Shown: positions 26,036 to 36,174, counted from the stretch's first letter. The stretch is 49,273 nt of DNA from an uncultured Clostridia bacterium (GCA_948934525.1 CAQZSK010000011.1:1-49273), one strand, 5' to 3'. Program-made: numbers and translations. The notes: generated by a model not told the origin, from the sequence alone.

Positions 26036-26132
26036 AAATTTAAACCTCTCCTTTATTTCTATTTTTTCATTTTTTATGGCATTAATTTTTTCTTTCAATG
26101 CCACTGCTATTACATTATGTTACCTATTTATA

Positions 26133-26161
26133 ATCATACTATAAGTTACATAATATGTAAA
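26133..26161 (-). promoter_or_regulatory. Promoter and palindromes upstream of the transglutaminase-like operon
   Basis: On the - strand, TTTACA (26156-26161) and TATGAT (26133-26138) are 17 bases apart. The palindrome TTACATAATATGTAA (26146-26160) overlaps the -35 box, and a related sequence lies at 26110-26123, downstream of the -10. The remaining bases of the gap (26165-26330) show no gene. Confidence 0.5.
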
Positions 26162-26333
26162 CATTTTCCAGTTTTTTTCTATTTATTTTTCTTTAAAAAA
26201 GCTCACTCTCCTTTTATTCGTATTTTTTCTCTTGTAAATTTGTGTCAAACCTATTAATGCCATTAAATATTTTATAAATCTTTTTCATTTTTGTCTAGTA
26301 TTTTTTACTTTTTTCTACAATTTTTTTATATCA

Positions 26334-26398
26334 GTTAAGGGACATACGTTTTTCCAACGAAAACTTCGTTTTCGTCAGAAAAACATACGTCCCTTAAC
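26334..26398. repeat. REP-like inverted repeat element (copy 2)
   Basis: A long imperfect hairpin has arms of about 31 bases (GTTAAGGGACATACGTTTTT ... AAAAACATACGTCCCTTAAC) with four mismatches and a tip of AACGAAAAC/GTTTTCGT. It begins 16 bases beyond the pyk stop codon. The GGGAC/GTCCC ends recall copies 1 and 3, but the interior differs. It may also stop pyk transcription. Confidence 0.65.
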
Positions 26399-26414
26399 CA
26401 ACATTGCTATCTAG

Positions 26415-27848
26415 TTATACTTTTAATACTCCACCAATGGTTCTATTTAATTTTGCATGCTTATGCCCTGCTAAAATCGATGCACCACCTGCAATAACTA
26501 CAATATCTCCAGTTTCAATATATTTTTTCTCTTTTGCAATTCTAATTCCCTCATCTATCATATCATCAATGCTTTCTTTAGCATCTACTAAAATAGCATT
26601 GGCATTCCATATCATAGATAATTGCTTACATACTTCTTTATTAGCTGTAATAACATAAATTGGACATTGTGGCATAAATCCTGCAAGCATTTTTGCTGTT
26701 CTTCCTGTATCTGTATAAGCAAAGATCGCTTTTGCACATAAATCCATTGCTGTTGAACAAGTAGAATAATTTAAGTTATACTCATAGTCTACATTACCAC
26801 ATTCTCTTTCTTTATTCTTAAATCTCTTCCAATATTTAAGTGAACCTTCTATTGCCTCACAAATTTTTACCATTGTTTGAACACATTCCACAGGATAATC
26901 TCCCATTGCAGATTCACCTGATAACATAATACAACTTGTCATGTCATATACAGCATTTGCTACATCACTTACTTCTGCTCTTGTAGGACGTGGGCTATGT
27001 ATCATAGACTCTAACATTTGTGTCGCAATAATAACTGGTTTTCCTGCTTTATTACATTTGCTAATAAATTCCTTTTGTCTAATAGGTACTTCTTCCATAG
27101 GAATTTCTACTCCTAAGTCTCCTCTGGCTACCATAATTCCATCAGATACTTCTAAGATTTCATTAAAATTGTCTATTCCTTGCCTATTTTCTATTTTAGA
27201 AATAATTTTGATATGTGCACCATTGTTTTCTTCTAATATTTTTCTAATGTTTAATACATCTTGTGGTGTACGAATAAAAGATGCTGCAATATAGTCAAAT
27301 CCTGCTGTAATACCAAATTTAATATCTTCAATATCCTTCTCTGTTGGGCTTGGTAAATTAATATACATCCCAGGAATATTAATACTCTTTGTATTTGTTA
27401 ATGGTCCTCCATCAATTACTTTACATTTAATATTAGTTCCTTGAATTTCTACTACTTCTACTTTAATTAATCCATCATTAATTAAAATCATAGTACCTAC
27501 ATTTACTTCATTACATAAATTTTTATATGTAATAGATACTTTTTCTTTGTCTCCTAAAATTTCATCTGTTACTAGAGTAAAAAACTCTCCTTCTTTTAGT
27601 TCAATTCCCCCATCTTGAAATTTTCCAATTCTAATTTCAGGTCCTTTGGTATCTAACATTAAAGCTACTGGCTTTCCTACCTTTTCTCTTACCTGCTTTA
27701 CTGTTTCAATTCTAGGTGCTTGGTCTTGGTAATTTCCATGTGAAAAATTTATTCTAGCAACATCCATTCCTGCTAACATTAATTTTTCTAAAACTGTTTC
27801 TTCATCTACTGCTGGTCCTATTGTACAAATAATCTTTGTTTTTTTCAT
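26415..27848 (-). CDS. pyk: Pyruvate kinase
   Basis: The 477-residue enzyme has TKIICTIGP at the N-terminus, INFSHGNY, the catalytic region KIISKIENRQGI, GDLGVEIPMEEV and IIATQMLESM. It converts phosphoenolpyruvate and ADP to pyruvate and ATP at the end of glycolysis. Length is normal for the short form, without the extra C-terminal PEP-utiliser domain found in Bacillus. It appears to be transcribed alone; the downstream repeat may act as terminator. Confidence 0.97.
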   Translation of the reverse strand: MKKTKIICTIGPAVDEETVLEKLMLAGMDVARINFSHGNYQDQAPRIETVKQVREKVGKPVALMLDTKGPEIRIGKFQDGGIELKEGEFFTLVTDEILGDKEKVSITYKNLCNEVNVGTMILINDGLIKVEVVEIQGTNIKCKVIDGGPLTNTKSINIPGMYINLPSPTEKDIEDIKFGITAGFDYIAASFIRTPQDVLNIRKILEENNGAHIKIISKIENRQGIDNFNEILEVSDGIMVARGDLGVEIPMEEVPIRQKEFISKCNKAGKPVIIATQMLESMIHSPRPTRAEVSDVANAVYDMTSCIMLSGESAMGDYPVECVQTMVKICEAIEGSLKYWKRFKNKERECGNVDYEYNLNYSTCSTAMDLCAKAIFAYTDTGRTAKMLAGFMPQCPIYVITANKEVCKQLSMIWNANAILVDAKESIDDMIDEGIRIAKEKKYIETGDIVVIAGGASILAGHKHAKLNRTIGGVLKV

Positions 27849-28032
27849 TTTATATTCCCCCTAAAACTTATTATATCTTATTTTATTTCTACTACAAAAT
27901 AGTTGTGCTATTTGTTTTAAAAAAATATACGACCATTAGAATACTACTTTTTCTACAAAAAGTCAAGTAATTCCCCATTCTTCTTATCTTTATGACAAAT
28001 TAGAGGAGTAAAAATTCACTCCTCCTAATTTG

Positions 28033-30597
28033 CTATTTTGTAATCCATTTAATTAAATTCAAGTTAGCAGAATCTAAAATCATCTCATGCTTTGGCATTA
28101 CTCTAAAAGTATAACCATAGTTTCCACCATTCACTAAATTTACTTTTCCTTTATAGGTATAGGTCCTATTTTCTTCATCTGCATTTTCTAAAGTTAATGG
28201 AATAATACTAATATCATCTACTACACCATTTTCGTCAATTCTTCCATAATATACTTGTGCTTCAATATTTTCTTTATCAATATTAGATAATTTTACTTTA
28301 CATCTTACCTCAATATTATTTCCTGCATCAATGGTAATATTATCTAAGTTATCCTCTTGTGTAATTTGAATATCTTTCCATGTATTTTGTAAGCTTTCTT
28401 TCCATTTATTAAATCCGCCTACCTTTTCTAAGTCTGTATAATAATTATCATACAAATTACATAAAGGAATATATAACTGGTCAACATAGTCAGTTAGCAT
28501 TCTAGAAGTACTAAATCTGCCACCTGTAGAAATAATAGAATCTTTCATATATTGCATCCATCTATCTGAAATACCTTTTCCATCTTTTTCATAATACATT
28601 GGTATTACTTTGTTTTCTAAAGTCTCATAAATACTTTGGCTGTCTGCTCTATCCTGTGTTTCATAATCTGCATATTCTGCATTTGTTCCAATTGTCCATC
28701 CATTTCTTGAATTATATCCTTCTGCCCACCAACCATCTAAAACACTAAAGTTAATAACACCATTAACAGATGCTTTTTGTCCACTAGTACCAGATGCTTC
28801 CATTGGTCTTCTAGGTGTATTAAGCCATACATCTACACCACTAATTAAATATCTAGACATAGCAATATTATAATTTTCTAATACAAATATCTTTCCTTTG
28901 AATTGTGGCTTCATAGAAATTTCATGTATGTACTTAATTAAATCTTGTCCTTCTTTATCAGCTGGATGTGCTTTTCCTGCAAATATAATTTGTACTTTAC
29001 GATTTTGATTATTCAAAATTTGTGTAATTCTTTCTAAATCTTTGAAAATCAAAGTTGCTCTTTTGTAAGTAGCAAATCTTCTTGCAAATCCAATAGTTAA
29101 TACATTTGGATCTAAGCTATTTACCATATTCATAATATCATCATAATGGTATCCATATCTTCTTAAACGGCTTACTGTATTTTCTCTAACAAGTGCTAGT
29201 AATTTTTCTTTTCTTTCTTGATGCGCTTGCCATAATTTATCATTTGGAATATCTTGTATTTTCTTCCATACTTCATCATCATAAATTTTATCTTGCCAAT
29301 ATGGAATTAAATATTTGTTATATAATTTTTTAAGACCTGGTGCAAGCCATGAGCAAGTATGAATTCCATTTGTTACATAGGTAATTGGAGATTCATTTGC
29401 TGCAATCTCTGGCCAAACTTCACCAAATAGTTCTCTTGAAACAGCGCCATGTAATTTACTTACACCATTTTTCTTTCCTGCTACTTTCAATGCTAAAATT
29501 CCCATATTAAATCCACTATCAAGTGGTGCATTTGGCTTCATACCCATTTCAAAAAATTCTTGCTTTGTTATTCCTAACTTGTCCCAATATCCTTTGAAAT
29601 ATGCTTCTACTAATTCTAATGGAAAGATATCATTTCCTGCTGGTACTGGTGTATGCGTTGTAAATACTGTTTTAGAAGATACTATATCTCTTGCAATCTG
29701 AAAAGATATCTTCTTTTCTTTCATTAATGTATAAATTAATTCTAAAATTAAGAAAGAAGAATGCCCTTCATTCATATGGTAAATAGTTGGATTTAATCCT
29801 AATGCTTTTAATAAAGCAACACCACCTTGACCTAATACAATTTCTTGTTGAATTCTCATTTCTTGGTCTCCACCATATAAAGTTCTGGTAATTTCACGAT
29901 ATTCTTTCGTATTTTCTTCGATATCAGAGTCTAATAAATATAAATCTACTCTACCAACTGTAATTTTCCATGCTTTTAAATACAACTTTTTCTTTGGAAG
30001 TTGCAAAGCTACTAAGATATCTTTATCATTACAGTCTTTTACCCTTGTTAATGGTAAATTTTCTGCTTCAATATCATAATATTCTGTTTCTTGTTGACCC
30101 ACACCATTTATTTTTTGATGAAAATATCCATTTTTATATAATAAGCCTACTGCTACTAATGGAATTCCTAAGTCACTCGCTGACTTTAAGTGATCACCTG
30201 ATAAAATACCAAGTCCTCCAGAATAAATAGGTAAAACTTGGTCCAATCCATATTCTGCCGAAAAATATGCAATTAAATTGTTACGGTTATCTGGATATTT
30301 TTTAGAAAACCATGTATTTTTACTCTTTTCGTAATCCTCAAAGTCTTCTACAACTTTGTCATATTCTTTTAAAAAGCTTACACTTTGCGCTGCTTCTTCT
30401 AATTTCTCTTGTGATACTGCTTTTAAAAACTTAACAGGATTTTTTTCTGACCTTTCCCATAAATCAATATCAATTTCTTTAAACAACCTTAAAAATTCTG
30501 TATTCCAAGACCACCAAAGATTATAGGTAATTTCAGATAGCTTTTCAATTCTTTTTGGTAATTGTGGATTTACTGTAATACGATTAAATACATACAT
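28033..30597 (-). CDS. glgP: Alpha-glucan phosphorylase (GT35, TIGR02094 type)
   Basis: The 854-residue enzyme begins with the DUF3417-like region (LPKRIEKLSEITYNLWWSWN) typical of the archaeal/Thermotoga-like phosphorylase subgroup. It contains the pyridoxal-phosphate lysine in ASGTSGQKAS (K608) and the active-site segments SAEYGLDQVLPIYSGGLG and FTTHTPVPAGND. It removes glucose-1-phosphate from glycogen or maltodextrin. It stands alone. An AGGAGG site precedes the start. An inverted repeat follows the stop (27997-28031) but has no clear T-run. Confidence 0.93.
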   Translation of the reverse strand: MYVFNRITVNPQLPKRIEKLSEITYNLWWSWNTEFLRLFKEIDIDLWERSEKNPVKFLKAVSQEKLEEAAQSVSFLKEYDKVVEDFEDYEKSKNTWFSKKYPDNRNNLIAYFSAEYGLDQVLPIYSGGLGILSGDHLKSASDLGIPLVAVGLLYKNGYFHQKINGVGQQETEYYDIEAENLPLTRVKDCNDKDILVALQLPKKKLYLKAWKITVGRVDLYLLDSDIEENTKEYREITRTLYGGDQEMRIQQEIVLGQGGVALLKALGLNPTIYHMNEGHSSFLILELIYTLMKEKKISFQIARDIVSSKTVFTTHTPVPAGNDIFPLELVEAYFKGYWDKLGITKQEFFEMGMKPNAPLDSGFNMGILALKVAGKKNGVSKLHGAVSRELFGEVWPEIAANESPITYVTNGIHTCSWLAPGLKKLYNKYLIPYWQDKIYDDEVWKKIQDIPNDKLWQAHQERKEKLLALVRENTVSRLRRYGYHYDDIMNMVNSLDPNVLTIGFARRFATYKRATLIFKDLERITQILNNQNRKVQIIFAGKAHPADKEGQDLIKYIHEISMKPQFKGKIFVLENYNIAMSRYLISGVDVWLNTPRRPMEASGTSGQKASVNGVINFSVLDGWWAEGYNSRNGWTIGTNAEYADYETQDRADSQSIYETLENKVIPMYYEKDGKGISDRWMQYMKDSIISTGGRFSTSRMLTDYVDQLYIPLCNLYDNYYTDLEKVGGFNKWKESLQNTWKDIQITQEDNLDNITIDAGNNIEVRCKVKLSNIDKENIEAQVYYGRIDENGVVDDISIIPLTLENADEENRTYTYKGKVNLVNGGNYGYTFRVMPKHEMILDSANLNLIKWITK

Positions 30598-30735
30598 TAT
30601 TTAATTCCTCCTTAGTACTTTTCCAAATAATTCTTTCGTATTTTTCTCTTATTTTCTTTTTCTATTATCTATTAAGATAGATAATTTGTCAATTCATTTT
30701 TGATTAGATTTTTGAAAAATTTATCATTAATACAA

Positions 30736-30790
30736 AATATGGCTGTAATAATGTTTTCCTTACGCAGGATTTACTTTTATTACAGTCATA
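30736..30790 (-). terminator. Extended hairpin terminator after the GT-C-like gene
   Basis: The 15-base arms (30736-30750 and 30776-30790, one G-T pair) enclose a smaller CCT/AGG hairpin. On the - strand a TTTTGTATT tail follows. It lies 8 bases after the stop codon of the gene ending at 30798. Confidence 0.65.
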
Positions 30791-30797
30791 TTCTAAA

Positions 30798-32474
30798 TTA
30801 TTTATTCCTTTCATAAATACTAAATGTACCATCATTATAGATATTTTTATAATCGATATTTCTTTGTAAGTATATATTAAAATTTGAGTTTGTTTTAGTA
30901 ATAATATGTGTAATCTCATATTTTTCAAAAATTTCTTCATACCATACTTGCAATGAATTTACCATCATATAATCTGTGAAGGAATCCTGCTTTCTTCCAT
31001 TAAACACAGGATCATAAGCATCTGCTCTTCCATCTATAAATACAGGAATATCCTTAAACAACAAATAACTACCATAATTAAAATCATTAAATAATTTCAT
31101 GTTTTTGACATCTACATTTGCTTTTAGCCAGCTTGCAGCTTGCACGGGATATTCATTAGCATCTACATAACTTTGTGGTGCTATATTTTTATACTGTACT
31201 AAAAATATAACTACTAAAATTAATGTAATATAAACCATTCCTTTGATAGATAATAGTTTAGCTAGTATTCTTTGTACTTTTTCTTTAAGATTATCATTTA
31301 CTACCATACCACTTAGTTTATTGATAATACACATTGTACCAATGAAGAAGATTGGAAATTGTTTATAGGAAATTAAACCTAATATACTCATTCCTAGTAG
31401 CATAAAAATATCTTGTAACCTTATTTTAATTTTGTTTGAAAATAATAGCGCTACTATGATAAAGAACATTGCTAAAATGCTAAGCGAATGAATTGGAGCT
31501 ACTGCTTGATGTTCTGATATAAAATTCATTGTGTTTCCTTGAATAGATTTTATCATATAGGTGTATGGAATATCCTTTAATGGTGTCAATAATCCTGTAA
31601 AAATACATAGAACAAATAGAAGAATAATCCATTTCATATTACTATTTCTCTTTATAATAATTTTTCTATTCTTTGTTCTTTCTCCTTGTTTAAATTGATT
31701 TGTTTTACCTTTTAATTCTATAATTTTAGTTTGTAATTTCTGTATTCTTTTTTCATATTTAATTTTGTATTTCTCTATATTCTTTCCCTTGTAATGTTGC
31801 ATTTTATCTTGTAGCTTTATTAACTTTTTATTTTTTCTTTTTAATAATCTTTCTAAAATCTCTTGTTTTGTAGCAAAAGAAATCAAGTATTCTGCAATAT
31901 ATGGTAAGTATATTACAAAGTATATTGGAAATAAGGCAGCATGACAATTTGCTAATAATATAGGAACTAAAACCAAACCTACTAAATACCTCTTTTTACT
32001 TGTTTCTAAAAATCTTTCTATAAATAATATTGTTAAAATACAACATATATATGTAATAACTTGTGCCCTTGCTGTTATAAATCCACTTAATAAGTATATA
32101 CTTGCAATAGTTATAATTGCTGATATCACATTATTTTTTCCTACTTTGCTATTTGTATAATAAATAAGAAGATATATGATAATCCCTGTAATAACTGCAA
32201 AAGCATACATTCCAAAGATATCAAATATACTAAATATGAAATAGAAAATGACATCTAGTAGCCAATGCGGATATGTATAAATCATTCCCTCATGCCATGC
32301 AAATGGTTCTATTCTTTTTTCAATTACTTCCATTCCATTTTGGCAAATATATTCTCCCGCTTTGATCATATAATAGGTATCTTCTTGTAATGTTTTTGGA
32401 ATTGTTGCTATAGATAATAAAATAATTGCTAATATAATGATTATATTGAATTTTATCTTGGTTTTCTTCTCCAT
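30798..32474 (-). CDS. Multi-spanning membrane protein, GT-C glycosyltransferase-like
   Basis: The 558-residue protein has about ten hydrophobic segments, a first loop with DTYYMIKAGEYI (acidic residue after TM1, as in GT-C transferases), a long basic cytoplasmic insert (about 215-290) and a C-terminal soluble part (NDFNYGSYLLF, PVFIDGRADAYDP). This is the layout of GT-C enzymes that use polyprenyl-linked sugars, but there is no decisive motif. A remnant of a second copy lies at 32967-33108. Being downstream of a pilin-like gene, it may modify surface proteins; that is inference. Confidence 0.6.
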   Translation of the reverse strand: MEKKTKIKFNIIIILAIILLSIATIPKTLQEDTYYMIKAGEYICQNGMEVIEKRIEPFAWHEGMIYTYPHWLLDVIFYFIFSIFDIFGMYAFAVITGIIIYLLIYYTNSKVGKNNVISAIITIASIYLLSGFITARAQVITYICCILTILFIERFLETSKKRYLVGLVLVPILLANCHAALFPIYFVIYLPYIAEYLISFATKQEILERLLKRKNKKLIKLQDKMQHYKGKNIEKYKIKYEKRIQKLQTKIIELKGKTNQFKQGERTKNRKIIIKRNSNMKWIILLFVLCIFTGLLTPLKDIPYTYMIKSIQGNTMNFISEHQAVAPIHSLSILAMFFIIVALLFSNKIKIRLQDIFMLLGMSILGLISYKQFPIFFIGTMCIINKLSGMVVNDNLKEKVQRILAKLLSIKGMVYITLILVVIFLVQYKNIAPQSYVDANEYPVQAASWLKANVDVKNMKLFNDFNYGSYLLFKDIPVFIDGRADAYDPVFNGRKQDSFTDYMMVNSLQVWYEEIFEKYEITHIITKTNSNFNIYLQRNIDYKNIYNDGTFSIYERNK

Positions 32475-32492
32475 TTTATGCTCCTTTTTCTT

Positions 32493-32849
32493 TTACTTTG
32501 TTACCTCATCTTTCTGCTTTTCTTGTTCTTCTTCTGGTATAATTTCCTGACTGATTACTAAAAACTCTTGACCATCAATTTTGATATTATATTCTCCTGT
32601 TTCTTCATTAATTTTTAGATCTTGTAATCCTTCAATTGCTCTAATTGCCGTTTCTAGTTTCATACCATCTGTTGCTGAAAAAGTTTTAATTGCCACATCT
32701 AACTTTTCTCCTGCAGTTCCTTCACTTATTTTTGCTAATACTCCGTCATCTGATTTTACTAAATGGACGATTAATAGAATTAGCAGTATTAATACCGCTA
32801 ATTCTATAACTATTTTTATTACTGTTATTGCTATTGCTTTTTTGCTCAT
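32493..32849 (-). CDS. Small membrane-anchored protein, possibly pilin-related
   Basis: I do not recognise this 118-residue protein. It has one hydrophobic segment (residues 8-28, IKIVIELAVLILLILLIVHLV), then a short helical domain with LETAIRAIEGLQDLKINEETGEYNIKIDGQEFLV and an acidic Lys/Glu tail. The LKINEETGEYNIKIDGQEF part resembles the 'NIKIADNIVIVDGYAFEI' stretch of the pilin-like protein at 33127, so it may be a minor pilin-like partner without a normal leader. It is 18 bases upstream of the GT-C-like gene. Confidence 0.6.
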   Translation of the reverse strand: MSKKAIAITVIKIVIELAVLILLILLIVHLVKSDDGVLAKISEGTAGEKLDVAIKTFSATDGMKLETAIRAIEGLQDLKINEETGEYNIKIDGQEFLVISQEIIPEEEQEKQKDEVTK

Positions 32850-32966
32850 ATATTTTCCTCATTTATTTTTCTATATTTATTTTATTTAATCTTTTTGCTT
32901 AGTTTTCCACTTTCATTTTTTACCATTTTGCTATTTTTTATATGTGATACGTTGCTTTCTTTTTCC

Positions 32967-33108
32967 TTATATTTCTTCTTGTATTCTTTTGTAAATTACA
33001 AATGTTCCATCACCATATAATTCGTTGTATCGTATATTTCTTTGTAAAAATATATTAAAGTTTTAGTTTGTTTTTGTTATTAAATTTTAGTTTTGTTTTT
33101 TGGCTCAT
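32967..33108 (-). pseudogene. Remnant of a GT-C-like gene with a very large internal deletion
   Basis: The start (AGAGG site, then MSQKTKLKF, similar to MEKKTKIKF of the gene at 30798) is followed almost at once by the C-terminus of the same family: ITKTN-stop-NFNIFLQRNIRYNELYGDGTFVIYKR, compared with ITKTNSNFNIYLQRNIDYKNIYNDGTFSIYER in the intact gene. About 500 codons between them are missing and a TAA interrupts the tail. This indicates a former tandem pair of GT-C-like genes. Confidence 0.75.
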
Positions 33109-33126
33109 AATTTTCCTCTTTAATTT

Positions 33127-34747
33127 TTAGTAAATTCCTTTGTAAACATACCAATAGGAGCCTGAATAATTATTATTTGGATATTGAGATTTATTTTTAC
33201 TCGTTACATCTGAATACTGACTATTACCTTTCTTTCTATCTGTGATTATCTTATATGATGTGTATTTCTGTTTCTTATAATATCCTATATAATATCGATT
33301 ATTTTTAGTATTCCAAGTGTTTAGTGCGAAGCAATAGAAAGTTTGTCCGCTGAAACATTGATAACCAGTAGGCCATCCCCAATAAGTTTCCTCATTAGTA
33401 CCGTTAACATTGCCAGACTTATTGTTAATACTATAACTCTTATAGAATGTATATTTAGTATCATAACAATAAGAACCAGCTGAAGTTTCTGAGCCCACTT
33501 TCTCTATCCCCCAAGTATAAGTTTCCAAAATGCTCCATTTTTCCCAAGTATATAACTTTGTTGCTCCTAATTCGGTTCTTTCATTACTGTTTTCTTTTGC
33601 ATCATAAACTATAACTTTACAATTATGATTGCCTGTAGTTAACCCTGTTATTATTGCACTCTTTGTTACACTTGATGTTGTTGCTTCACATATTTGTGTA
33701 TTTTTTAACTCATTGTCTACATAAAATTCAAATCGTATTGTTCCTAATCCTGTATCTTGTGCTGTTGCACTTAATATTATTCCTGTCTCTGAATATTTTG
33801 TTGCTGTAAATGTTGTTATATTTGGACCTTGATTGTCAAAATTAAATCCCTCACTTCTTTCTATATTTTTCTTTCCACTTTCTGTTTCTAATAATGTCCA
33901 TAAATAATAAGTTCCTGTATAGCCTTTTCCTGTAATTATTTCTCCGTTAGCACATACTGTTGTAAAGCTACTTTCTGTTGGTTCTACTGTTGTTTGCAAC
34001 CATTGATACTTGATACTTTTTACTTTTTCTATTTCTTCTGATACTGTCACTTTTACTTGATGTTCTTTTTGGTATTCTTCATTCCCATCTGGACTATATT
34101 TCACACTTGCTACAAGACCTTCCACTTTTACTTTTTCTGTTGCTGTTAGTCCTGCATATACTTTAATGGTATATGTTCCATTTTGCTTTGCTATATAATC
34201 TTTTACTACTTCCTCTTTTGTGTTTCCACATTCATAAGTTTCTAATACATAGCCACCTTGTATTACTTCAATTTTGCTAATTCCATTCGTTGACTCTTTT
34301 GCAGTTATATGAATTGTTGCTTTCTTACTGTCAGCTGCCAATGTTACAACGGCCGTTATCTCTGGAAATACTAAGTCTTTTTCTTCTCCTACATATTCCC
34401 CTATTTTTGGTTCATTTCTATCTATTTCAAAAGCATAACCATCTACAATAACAATATTATCTGCTATTTTGATATTTGGTATTTCTTTTTTCATTAACTC
34501 ATCTAAATAATCATCTTGATTATATTTTTTGTCTGTATGTTTGAATATTTTAGCTTGCCCCAAGGTAACTTCTAATTTTTCTCTTGCCTTCGCTATTTGG
34601 TATTCCAATTTTGACTGACTTGCTTGTTTAAAAATACTATTGTCTCCCATTATATAGGTAATAGTAATACCTGCTAAAATTAGAAGCACAACTATGGTTA
34701 CAACTAATGTGATTCTCTCTTCTTTTATTTTATTTTCTTTTCACCAT
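33127..34747 (-). pseudogene. Pilin-like surface protein with Ig-like repeats; leader disrupted
   Basis: The open frame (34689 down) begins inside the N-helix (LLILAGITITYIMGDNSIFKQA). Upstream in frame, KIKEERITLVVTIVV is present but a TGA (34741-34743) precedes it. An ATG with a GGGAGAGA site at 34747 would connect if one A of an A-run were removed, giving MVKRNKIKEERITLVV. The helix is three residues shorter than in the intact gene at 5047 and the glycine before the cleavage site is Arg. The mature part has a coiled segment, Ig-like or big-type domains (about 110-370) and a Tyr/Trp-rich C-terminus (TYTWGIEKVG ... WYVYKGIY). It could be a phase-off gene, a silent copy or a sequence error. 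Confidence 0.6.
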
Positions 34748-34848
34748 TTTCTCTCCCTATTACTAATTTTACTAGTAATAACTTTTAATATTTCCTCTGA
34801 TTAACTTTTAGATTTAACAAATGAGAAAATAACCATATCCAAGAATAT

Positions 34849-34886
34849 AAAAAAACTTTAGAATTTATTATTTTCTAAAGTTTTTT
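34849..34886. terminator. Bidirectional terminator after the MFS gene
   Basis: AAAAAACTTTAGAA pairs with TTCTAAAGTTTTTT around a 9-base loop, with tails on both strands. It lies just after the MFS transporter stop codon at 34894. Confidence 0.8.
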
Positions 34887-34893
34887 ATTTTTC

Positions 34894-36174
34894 TTATTTT
34901 ATTTCTAAAAATTCAATCTCACTCTTTTTATATTCTTCTGGTTTTAGTCCAACTTTGTGATCCATTTTATCTAGTAAAAGTACTAGTATAATTGTCAAGA
35001 AACAACCAATAATGCACATTGTTCCTGCTGCATCAATACTTCTTAACAAAAAAGATGCAAATAAAGAAATTAATGACCTTGCTATGCTTTCTGTTAAATT
35101 ATAACAAGAGGATATCTTATTTCTTAAAGAAGTAGTTGTAAAATTATTTAAATATCTCTTTATTAAAGTATAGAATGGTCCTTTTACAATAAACTGTATT
35201 ACATATAATATAATAACTACAGTCAGTGTTAAAATATATGGCAATTTCAGTGCAATTGTTAATCCTACTAGAATACAAGAAACAGCTGTTGGAAAAGACA
35301 AAACAGCTAAAGTTCTATTATGGAAACGTTCATGAAGTCTATTTTGATTTTTAGAAGCTATTCCAGATATCAATCCTAAAGCGGCAAAAATAACACCATA
35401 ATATTGTTCTGGAACATTTAACTGTTGTAATACACCATTTCTTAAAGTCACTAACGTTCCTAATAATCCTGCAAACATAGAGCCAAAAACTAATAGATAT
35501 TTTAATCTACTAGATTGGAACATATAGCGGAAAGAAGTTTTTAATTCCTTCACATATTCCCTCATCCCCTTTGCTTTCTCTTCCTTTTTAGTTTCTCCAA
35601 ATTGATAAGATATAAATGCTGATACTAAACAAATAATTAATGATAGAATAAGTGGAATATATGGATTTACAACATATAAAAAACCTGCAATTACTGATGC
35701 CATTGCATCTAAATAATAATACCATGAAAAGCCTTTTCCATCAATTTTTGAAAATCTGCTTCCTCTTTTTTCATCTTTTGGTAGAGAGTCATATAATAAG
35801 TTAGTTTCAGCAATACCTTTAATGTCAAAAGCAATTGCTGAAAAGAATTGCGCAATAATTAGATACATTAGATTAGAGCTCATCATAAAAAGAATTACTG
35901 AAACCCCATTAATTAAATTAGCAAAAATAAGGCTTTTTCTTTTTCCTATTTTTTCAATTAGTATAGTTAGTGGCATTAATAACAAAAATTTAAAAACTGG
36001 ATACATTGCATCTGCCAATAAAACATCAGCTGCGCTAATGCCTTTCACCTGTGTCAGAAATAAAAATAATATGGTATAAAAAAATAATAAGTCCCATGCT
36101 ATTGCTTTATACAAGGGAAATAATCTGACATTCTTTTCTTCTTTTGTTTCCTTTCCGATTTCCAAATTTATCAC
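34894..36174 (-). CDS. Major facilitator superfamily transporter
   Basis: The 426-residue protein has about twelve hydrophobic segments and the MFS-type loop KIGKRKSLIFANLINGV between TM2 and TM3. Basic loops follow predicted membrane segments as expected for a cytoplasmic N-terminus. The substrate cannot be told; similar proteins are annotated as drug or sugar exporters. It is transcribed separately from the cohesin-like gene, whose terminator lies downstream of 36296. Confidence 0.85.
   Translation of the reverse strand: MINLEIGKETKEEKNVRLFPLYKAIAWDLLFFYTILFLFLTQVKGISAADVLLADAMYPVFKFLLLMPLTILIEKIGKRKSLIFANLINGVSVILFMMSSNLMYLIIAQFFSAIAFDIKGIAETNLLYDSLPKDEKRGSRFSKIDGKGFSWYYYLDAMASVIAGFLYVVNPYIPLILSLIICLVSAFISYQFGETKKEEKAKGMREYVKELKTSFRYMFQSSRLKYLLVFGSMFAGLLGTLVTLRNGVLQQLNVPEQYYGVIFAALGLISGIASKNQNRLHERFHNRTLAVLSFPTAVSCILVGLTIALKLPYILTLTVVIILYVIQFIVKGPFYTLIKRYLNNFTTTSLRNKISSCYNLTESIARSLISLFASFLLRSIDAAGTMCIIGCFLTIILVLLLDKMDHKVGLKPEEYKKSEIEFLEIK

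Noticed and set aside
27997..28031. Hairpin after the glucan phosphorylase as a terminator
   Set aside because: The inverted repeat is real (13-14 bases, one bulge), but neither strand has a convincing T-run, so I mention it only in the gene entry.
30704..30940. 78-codon frame overlapping the end of the GT-C-like gene
   Set aside because: It lies in another frame of the same coding strand, is unlike any protein, and runs through the terminator hairpin.
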